Assembly: GCF_027853965.1 (NCBI RefSeq)
Contig: NZ_JAQGLB010000032.1
Location: forward strand, 1-56,315
DNA: 56,315 bases
Source: Saccharopolyspora indica
GTDB taxonomy: Bacteria > Actinomycetota > Actinomycetes > Mycobacteriales > Pseudonocardiaceae
Reading direction: 5' to 3'
Position numbers and translations under genes: made by a program. Shown piece after piece: positions 48,298 through 56,315 of this stretch (position 1 is its first letter; each line of letters starts with the position of its first letter). Under the pieces are notes generated by a model. It was given only the letters and a program-made list of their open reading frames with translations, ran no database searches and had not been told where the DNA came from.

Positions 48298-50021
48298 TGG
48301 TCGGCCGCGCCACCCGCTGGCTCGCGGTGCTCTCGGTGCTGCTGGTTCCGCTGACGGCGTGCGCGTCGATCCCGGAGGAGTCGGACCCGGTCGCGGTGCG
48401 GGAGGCCGACGAGCGCAACACCACGACGGAGGTGACCCCGCCGCCGGACAACCTCGACCCGCTGGGCCTGGTCCGCCGGTTCGTGGACTCCGCGGCCCCG
48501 GCCAGCAACTACGAGGCGGCCCGGCTGCACCTCGACGACCTGCAGGCCAAGCAGTGGTCGCCCGGCCCCGACCTGCTGATCGTGGACAACGTCGACACCA
48601 TCCCGGCGCCCCCACCGGAACCGCTGCCCGAGGGCGTGCAGCTGGTGACCGTGCAGGCCGACCGGATCGGCCGGCTGCTGAAGGACTCCTCCTTCGCGCC
48701 CGACGTCGGCGAGTACGAGACCACCGTGCGGGTCGAGCTCCAGCCCGACGGGAAGTGGCGGATCGCCTCGCCGCCCGCCGAGATGGTGGTGAGCCGGGAC
48801 GCGTTCAGCAGCGTCTACCGCTCGGTGCCGATCTACTTCCTCGACCACGACTCGACCGGCGTGGTGCCGGACCTGCGCTACGTGGCCTCGCAACCGGCCA
48901 GCACGCTGCCGCGCCGGGTCATCGACCTGCTGACCGCAGGCCCGTCGGAGCGGATGCAGTCGGCGCTGCGCACCGCCATCCCGCCCGGGGTGCACCCGCG
49001 CACCAACACCAGCGAGGCCACCGGCGACGGGGCCCTGGAGGTCAACCTCAGCAAGCTCGGCGAGGTCTCCGACGAGAAGCGGTGGCTGATCGCCGCCCAG
49101 GTCGTGTTCACCCTGCAGAAGGTCAGCAACGCGCGGGTGCGGTTGCAGGAGGAGGGCATGCCGCTGCTGTCCACCGAGCAGGACCTGTGGCCGACCGACC
49201 TCACCCGCTACGAGATCGACAACATGCCGCGCCAGGACCTGGGCGGCCTGGCCGTGATCGACGAGCGGATCAAGCGGCTGGACAGCCGCGCCGACCCGAT
49301 CCCCGGTCCGGCCGGATCCGGCGAGTACCAGGTGCTCCGGGCCGGGCAGTCGCCGGACGGGCGCAAGATCGCCGCGGTGACCCGCCGGTCCCCGGACGAG
49401 GTGGTGCTGCGCGTCGGCCCCTACGGCGAGTCCCTGCCCGAGCTGGGCGCGCTGGGCAGCTTCATGAGCAAGCCGACCTGGCGCGGGAACGACGAGGTGT
49501 GGACCGTGATCGGCGGGCGCGACGTGATCCGGGCGCGCAACGGCGACAGCGGCTGGAGCGTGCAGCGGGTCGACTCCGCGCAATTCCCCGGCGGGCGGCA
49601 GATCGCCGACCTGCGGCTGTCGCGCGACGGCACCAGGGCTGCGGCGGTGATCGACGGGAAGCTCGTGGTCAGCGCGGTGGCCGACCGGGACGGCTCGGTC
49701 GTGCTGGAGCGCCCGACCACCCTGCCCACCCCGCAGGGCTCGCAGATCCTGGGCCTGGAGTGGCGGGACAAGGAGTCCCTGGCGGTGATCACCGACAGCA
49801 ACGGCTTCCCGGTCTACGACGTGTCGGTGGACGGGTTCCGCTGGCGGCCCTACACCTCGGCGAACCTCGGGCAGCCGATGAAGACGATCACCGTGGGGCC
49901 CGGTCCGACGGTGATCGTCGCCGATCGCAGCAGCATCTGGTCATCGCCGGAGCCGAGCGACGTGTGGTCGCTGCTGGAACCCCGCATCGGCAGCAGTTCG
50001 CTGCCGTTCTTCCCGGGCTGA
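48297..50021 (+). CDS. lpqB: Lipoprotein LpqB
   Basis: A 574-residue lipoprotein with signal peptide and lipobox LTAC, making C22 the lipidated residue. A GerMN-like region (RVIDLLTAGPSERM, about 200-300) and a beta-propeller-like C-terminal half follow. In mycobacteria LpqB binds the MtrB extracellular domain and tunes MtrA signalling. Transcriptional and translational coupling to mtrB is clear. ATG 48297 is 6 bases from GGGAGGA. The adjacent ATG 48294 is an alternative. Confidence 0.92.
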   Translation: MVGRATRWLAVLSVLLVPLTACASIPEESDPVAVREADERNTTTEVTPPPDNLDPLGLVRRFVDSAAPASNYEAARLHLDDLQAKQWSPGPDLLIVDNVDTIPAPPPEPLPEGVQLVTVQADRIGRLLKDSSFAPDVGEYETTVRVELQPDGKWRIASPPAEMVVSRDAFSSVYRSVPIYFLDHDSTGVVPDLRYVASQPASTLPRRVIDLLTAGPSERMQSALRTAIPPGVHPRTNTSEATGDGALEVNLSKLGEVSDEKRWLIAAQVVFTLQKVSNARVRLQEEGMPLLSTEQDLWPTDLTRYEIDNMPRQDLGGLAVIDERIKRLDSRADPIPGPAGSGEYQVLRAGQSPDGRKIAAVTRRSPDEVVLRVGPYGESLPELGALGSFMSKPTWRGNDEVWTVIGGRDVIRARNGDSGWSVQRVDSAQFPGGRQIADLRLSRDGTRAAAVIDGKLVVSAVADRDGSVVLERPTTLPTPQGSQILGLEWRDKESLAVITDSNGFPVYDVSVDGFRWRPYTSANLGQPMKTITVGPGPTVIVADRSSIWSSPEPSDVWSLLEPRIGSSSLPFFPG

Positions 50022-50139
50022 CCTGACATCGGCGTCGGCGACCGGGAGTCACCGGCATCGATCGGACTCGTGACAGTCGATCGAGTGAGGGATGGTCGGC
50101 GCCCGACATTCGCCGGTGAGTCGTCCGACCGGTTCGGGC

Positions 50140-50145
50140 CATGAT
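50140..50145 (+). promoter_or_regulatory. -10 element of a leaderless comF promoter
   Basis: CATGAT lies 6 bases before ATG 50152. Confidence 0.35.
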
Positions 50146-50151
50146 CACCCG

Positions 50152-50838
50152 ATGCGCGCTCCCCGGCTCCGCGACGGCATTTCCGGCCTGGTCGACCTGC
50201 TGCTGCCGCTGCACTGCGCGGGCTGCGGCACGGCGGCCACGGCGTGGTGCCCGGAATGCTCGCGCGAACTCGGCGGGCTCCACCGCGTCGAGCGCCCGCT
50301 GCTGCCGCCCGCGCCACCGGCCTACGCGCTCGGCCGCTACCGCGGCGCCGCCCGCCGCGCGGTGCTCGCCTACAAGGAATCCGGGCAACGCCACCTCGCC
50401 GACCCGCTGGCCCGGCACCTGACCACCGGCCTGCGCGCGATCACCGAGCAGCACCGGCTCGACCACCGCTGGTGGCTGGTGCCCGCGCCCTCCCGGGCCA
50501 TCGCGGCCCGCCGCCGCGGCGGCGCGCACATGTGCCGCATCGCGCACCGGATGGCGACCCGGCTGACCGCGGCGGGCTGGCCGACCGAGGTCGCCGACTG
50601 CCTGGTGACCGCCCGCGCGGCAGCGGACTCGGCAGGCCTCGATGCGGCTGAACGGGTGCGCAACCTGACTGGGCGAGTGCTCCTCCAGAACGGTCGACTT
50701 CCCCCGCGAGGCGCCCAGCTCGTCCTGATCGACGACGTCATCACCACCGCCGCCACCGCGACGGCCTGCCTGGAGGCGCTCGGAACCGCAGGTCGCGCGT
50801 TCGAAGCGGTGCTCGCGCTGACCGCGACGGCCGGTTGA
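50152..50838 (+). CDS. ComF family phosphoribosyltransferase-like protein
   Basis: A 228-residue protein. An N-terminal zinc ribbon (HCAGCG, WCPEC at about 22-37) precedes a type I phosphoribosyltransferase fold with the PRPP motif LVLIDDVITTAAT near 200. ComF proteins act in DNA uptake in competent bacteria. The role in actinobacteria is unknown. It lies between lpqB and hpf as Rv3242c does. Confidence 0.88.
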   Translation: MRAPRLRDGISGLVDLLLPLHCAGCGTAATAWCPECSRELGGLHRVERPLLPPAPPAYALGRYRGAARRAVLAYKESGQRHLADPLARHLTTGLRAITEQHRLDHRWWLVPAPSRAIAARRRGGAHMCRIAHRMATRLTAAGWPTEVADCLVTARAAADSAGLDAAERVRNLTGRVLLQNGRLPPRGAQLVLIDDVITTAATATACLEALGTAGRAFEAVLALTATAG

Positions 50839-51243
50839 GGAGAACGGGTGAACCACCATTGTCCGAACGGCCGCGGGAACTTCTCCCGGCGGCCGTTCGT
50901 TTTCCGTTTGTGAGCAGGCAGAATCCGCCCCCACCACGGCCTCGCGCGGTGCAGTCGCGGCGAGCGGCCGATCGGGTGAAAATTCGGGGTGGAGGGTCCC
51001 TGCGAGCACCGTCCGCGCACGCTTCGCGCGTGCTTCGAACGGTGGCACCAATCACTCTCGGTGGCCGCTTGACTTCGCCCGACCCGGGGGGTGTCACAAA
51101 TCGGTAAACCGAGCTAACGTGCCACTCAATCCAGCCAACCCCTGGCGGAGGGAAGGAGCGAAATCCCATGTCCCTGGCGCCGGAAGCGAGCTGATCGCGC
51201 TGTCTGGCGCCGCGCACCTCTCCTACGGAATCGGAGGTCGTGA
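50839..51243. other. Long leader region upstream of hpf
   Basis: About 400 bases with no supported gene. TTGACT at 51070-51075 and TAACGT at 51114-51119 are promoter-like hexamers but not correctly paired. The long 5' region suggests complex control of the stress gene hpf. The start is preceded by ACGGAATCGGAGG (51226-51238). Confidence 0.45.
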
Positions 51244-51906
51244 ATGGATATCGTCGTCAAGGGTCGAAACGTCGCGGTTCCCGAGCACTACCGGGACCAC
51301 GTCAACGCCAAGTTGACCCGACTTGAGCGGTACAACAAGAAGGCAATCCGGGCGGACGTGGAGCTCTTCCACGAGCGCAACCCCCGTCAGGCCAAGAACT
51401 GCCAGCGAGTCGAGATCACCCTGGTGGGCAAGGGCACACCCGTTCGCGCCGAGGCCTGCGCAGGCGACTTCTACGCCGCGCTCGATGCCGCAACGACCAA
51501 GCTGGAGAGCCGGCTCCGGCGCATGCACGACCGTAGAAAGGTGCACTACGGACAGCACAACCCGACTTCCGTGGCAGAGGCGACCGCGGCGATGGCGGAC
51601 CGACCCGTGGTGATGGGTGCCGCAGCGGCCGAGGGCCGCACCACGCTGCTCGAAGCGCCCCAGGAAGCAGCCGAGTACGAAGTCCCCGGACAGCGCATGG
51701 CCGAGAACGGGTACGAACCCGGCCGCATCGCCCGGGAGAAGGAGCACTCGGCCAAACCCATGACGGTCGACCAGGCCCTCTACCAGATGGAGCTGGTCGG
51801 GCACGACTTCTACCTCTTCTCCGACGCCGACAGCGGTAGGCCGAGCGTCGTCTACCGGCGGAAGGGATTCGACTACGGAGTGATCAGATTGGCGGACGCC
51901 CTGTAG
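51244..51906 (+). CDS. hpf: Long-form ribosome hibernation promoting factor
   Basis: A 220-residue protein. The N-terminal HPF/RaiA domain (1-~100; MDIVVKGRNVAVPEHYRDHV, KLESRLRRMHDRRKVHYG) binds the 30S decoding centre. A variable linker (~105-160) joins a C-terminal dimerisation domain (KPMTVDQALYQMELVGHDFYLF, VVYRRKGFDYGVIRLADAL) that makes 100S ribosome dimers or, in mycobacteria, stabilises 70S. ATG 51244 follows GGAGG. A strong hairpin lies downstream. Confidence 0.95.
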   Translation: MDIVVKGRNVAVPEHYRDHVNAKLTRLERYNKKAIRADVELFHERNPRQAKNCQRVEITLVGKGTPVRAEACAGDFYAALDAATTKLESRLRRMHDRRKVHYGQHNPTSVAEATAAMADRPVVMGAAAAEGRTTLLEAPQEAAEYEVPGQRMAENGYEPGRIAREKEHSAKPMTVDQALYQMELVGHDFYLFSDADSGRPSVVYRRKGFDYGVIRLADAL

Positions 51907-51936
51907 GGCGAGTCTGCGCCAACGCCGACCCGAACG

Positions 51937-51972
51937 GCTGTCCCCCGCGTACCGTGGTCCGCGGGGGACAGC
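51937..51972 (+). terminator. Hairpin terminator after hpf
   Basis: A perfect 13-bp stem (51937-51949 with 51960-51972) with a 10-base loop. No T run. Confidence 0.8.
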
Positions 51973-52005
51973 TGCGTGTGAGGGGCCGCCACCCGGCAGC
52001 ACCGG

Positions 52006-52035
52006 ATGACCGGTCCCAGCCACCAGCTCTAATAC
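52006..52035 (+). promoter_or_regulatory. Candidate secA promoter
   Basis: ATGACC (52006-52011) and TAATAC (52030-52035) with an 18-base spacer, giving a ~50-base leader before ATG 52093. Confidence 0.4.
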
Positions 52036-52092
52036 GATGGCCACAAAGCGTCCGTGACGGACGCGTCACGATCAGCTAGTGAGGTCGACCGG

Positions 52093-54957
<2,865 letters not shown>

Positions 54958-55326
54958 TCAGACGAGGGACAGGCGAGTGCACACCCAGCGCTCGCCGTCC
55001 CGCTCGACGCGCAACACCAAGGCCCGGACCCGGTCGTTCGTTCCGACGACCATGCACGCCTCCACCGCGAACTCGGTGATCGGGCAGGCGTGCACGGAAC
55101 GCACCCGGTGCTCCGGGCCTTGTGCTGCGTGCAGCCGGGTGGTCAGCAGCAGCGCGGCCACCCGCGCGGACACGTGCTCGCCGATCTCGTGCACGGTCCG
55201 CCTGCCGGAGAGCACGTCGAAGACGTGCCCGCCGACGTGCGTCGCGATGGCGACGGCGCTGCGCTCACCGGGATCACCGGTGGTGAGCGGGGCGATCGGT
55301 GCGTCGAGCGTGAGGACTGCGGTCAT
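54958..55326 (-). CDS. Rv3235 family protein
   Basis: A 122-residue protein of an uncharacterised actinobacterial family. It has VGGHVFDVLSGRRTVHEIGEHVSARVAALL and a C-terminal beta part (FAVEACMVVGTNDRVRALVLRVERDGERWVCTRLSLV). No catalytic motif or membrane segment. The stop abuts the secA stop tail to tail with no gap. The association of this family with the secA1 region is conserved from memory. Role unknown. Confidence 0.8.
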   Translation of the reverse strand: MTAVLTLDAPIAPLTTGDPGERSAVAIATHVGGHVFDVLSGRRTVHEIGEHVSARVAALLLTTRLHAAQGPEHRVRSVHACPITEFAVEACMVVGTNDRVRALVLRVERDGERWVCTRLSLV

Positions 55327-55426
55327 GGCGCCTCCGGGGTCGAAGTGGGAGAACTCCTCGCAGTACTGAGGAAGTTGCCCCCGGAATCAGGTCACTTTTC
55401 GCCGCAGACCGCCCGATCGTGTGAGC

Positions 55427-55432
55427 TACCGT
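55427..55432 (+). promoter_or_regulatory. -10 element of a leaderless HAD gene promoter
   Basis: TACCGT lies 7 bases before GTG 55440. Confidence 0.4.
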
Positions 55433-55439
55433 GCTGCCC

Positions 55440-55859
55440 GTGGAACTCAGGGGATTGCTGCTGGACTACGCCGGGGTGCTGGACGATCCGGGCCGCGCGG
55501 ACTCACCGCCGCTGCTCGGAGTCGCGCACCACGCGCGTCGGAGCGGGATCAGCACCGCGGTGGTGTCCAATGCCAGCGGACTGCCGGATCCGCGAATCGC
55601 CGGCCTCTTCGACACCGTCGTGCTCTCCGGTGCGGTGGCCGTCGCGAAACCGAGTCGCGAGATCTACTTGCTGACCGCGCACCGGCTGGGGCTGGAACCG
55701 GGGCAGTGCGTGTTCGTGGACGACCTCCAGCAGAACGTGGCCGGCGCGGTGAACGCGGGAATGGTCGGAGTGCACCACCGGGACGTCGATTCGACGATCG
55801 CCGAGCTGACCGCTCTCTTCGACTTCCAATTGCCCTCTGACCTGGCGATTCAGCGTTAA
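55440..55859 (+). CDS. HAD superfamily hydrolase-like protein
   Basis: A 139-residue compact HAD protein. Motif I is LLDYAGVLDD, where the second Asp of DxD is Ala. Motif II is VVSNASG, motif III VAKPSREIY, and motif IV VFVDDLQQNVAGA. The cap domain is minimal. Loss of the general acid/base Asp suggests it is not a standard phosphatase; dehalogenase- or epoxide-hydrolase-like HADs share this pattern. GTG 55440 fits the leaderless -10. GTG 55431 is an alternative. It is the last gene before the rRNA leader. Confidence 0.8.
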   Translation: MELRGLLLDYAGVLDDPGRADSPPLLGVAHHARRSGISTAVVSNASGLPDPRIAGLFDTVVLSGAVAVAKPSREIYLLTAHRLGLEPGQCVFVDDLQQNVAGAVNAGMVGVHHRDVDSTIAELTALFDFQLPSDLAIQR

Positions 55860-55894
55860 AGGGGGGTGCTGTTCAGGGGGTGTTCCGGGGTGTG

Positions 55895-55900
55895 TAAAGT
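55895..55900 (+). promoter_or_regulatory. Possible upstream rrn promoter -10
   Basis: TAAAGT in the context TGTGTAAAGT (extended -10-like). A second -10-like TAGAGT is at 55984-55989. No good -35 was found for either. Confidence 0.35.
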
Positions 55901-56039
55901 TATCCAGGTCAGCGCGACACGGGCCGGGAAAACCGGAACGGGCCTGGCGCGGGGTCACGAACCAAGCTCCCACGAACGAGTGGTAGAGTGGGTGAGCCCG
56001 AAACGGCAAGACTTTGAAAATGCGAAACGCTTGCGCGTG

Positions 56040-56068
56040 TTGAAAACTACAGACCGCTTCGATATCTG
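56040..56068 (+). promoter_or_regulatory. Candidate rrn promoter
   Basis: TTGAAA (56040-56045), a 17-base spacer, then TATCTG (56063-56068). Confidence 0.5.
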
Positions 56069-56114
56069 GTAGATAACGAATTGGATGCGGGGAAACGAAA
56101 GTGACCCCCCCGAT

Positions 56115-56144
56115 TTGACTCCGGAAAACGGGATGGTCTAGAGT
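56115..56144 (+). promoter_or_regulatory. Main candidate rrn promoter
   Basis: TTGACT (56115-56120), an 18-base spacer, then TAGAGT (56139-56144). Both hexamers are close to the housekeeping sigma consensus of actinobacteria. Confidence 0.75.
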
Positions 56145-56225
56145 GGTAAACACGAAAGCGAACAGAGGAAATGCTCCCCGGAGCTGCACGGCCCTGAAAT
56201 GGGGTTGTGGGTGATGGTGTGGGTG

Positions 56226-56246
56226 TGTTCTTTGAGAACTCAACAG
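56226..56246 (+). promoter_or_regulatory. rrn leader BoxA-type antitermination/processing site
   Basis: TGTTCTTTGAGAACTCAACA is the conserved actinobacterial 16S leader element, containing a small GTTCT/AGAAC hairpin. A second TGTTCTTTAATG copy follows at about 56264. Confidence 0.8.
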
Positions 56247-56315
56247 CGGACTGTTTTGGTTAGTGTTCTTTAATGCCCCCGACCAAACTTGGTTTTGGTT
56301 GGTGGTTTCTTTGAG

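Larger units (their letters stand above)
55860..56315 (+). other. rRNA operon promoter and leader region
   Basis: About 455 AT-richer bases with several promoter-like elements, then conserved antitermination/processing sequence. No protein gene is supported. The 16S rRNA itself should begin just past the window end. Confidence 0.8.

Overview
This is high-GC actinobacterial DNA. Gene content and codon use point to the Pseudonocardiaceae, possibly Saccharopolyspora or a close relative. The window is framed by ribosomal RNA material: it opens in the last bases of a 5S rRNA plus its terminator, and it closes in the promoter and leader of another rRNA operon just before a 16S gene. From memory, the backbone follows the conserved Mycobacterium tuberculosis order Rv3268 to Rv3240c: TIGR03089, LCP, rmlD, wbbL, manC, fbiB/fbiA, whiB2, the Rv3259 and Rv3258c families, manB, a SIS-like gene, manA, an APC permease, tmk, mtrA, mtrB, lpqB, comF, hpf and secA1.

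Layout. 1-2600: 5S end, thioesterase, DoxX, TIGR03089. 2600-18100: a cell-wall glycan region with two LytR-CpsA-Psr ligases, dTDP-glucose dehydratase and dTDP-rhamnose reductase, five glycosyltransferases lying between rmlD and wbbL, a WbbL-like rhamnosyltransferase and a ManC-like nucleotidyltransferase. 18100-24000: HhH-GPD glycosylase, a Nudix gene coupled to fbiB-fbiA (coenzyme F420), a site-2 protease homologue and whiB2. 24000-36600: a membrane protein with an eroded GT2 domain, an AhpD-like gene divergent from a MocR regulator, a mannose-phosphate block (manB, Trm112-like, SIS-like, manA), a cation efflux protein and an amino-acid permease. 36900-39600: a large membrane protein with an alpha/beta-hydrolase domain.

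39800-44200 is an accessory island inserted into the conserved order and visibly lower in GC. It is a four-gene minus-strand operon: a Crp/Fnr regulator with intact cNMP-contact residues, a class III nucleotidyl cyclase, a 661-aa NTPase-like/helical protein and a 248-aa protein of unknown function. The cyclase ends, and the 661-aa protein begins, with the same short motif (QSxxAxxHxGDNN...GS). This suggests homotypic, possibly amyloid-like, signalling between the two. It is the best candidate here for an undescribed cyclic-nucleotide-controlled conflict or stress system.

44200-55860 returns to core genes: OsmC, tmk, mtrA-mtrB-lpqB, comF, hpf, secA, an Rv3235-family protein and a HAD protein. 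Non-coding structure of note: three copies of a ~171-bp repeat at 7957-8581, related palindromes at 26519-26579, a MITE-like inverted repeat flanked by 12-bp direct repeats at 18142-18266, and many leaderless promoters (TANNNT 6-8 nt before the start codon).
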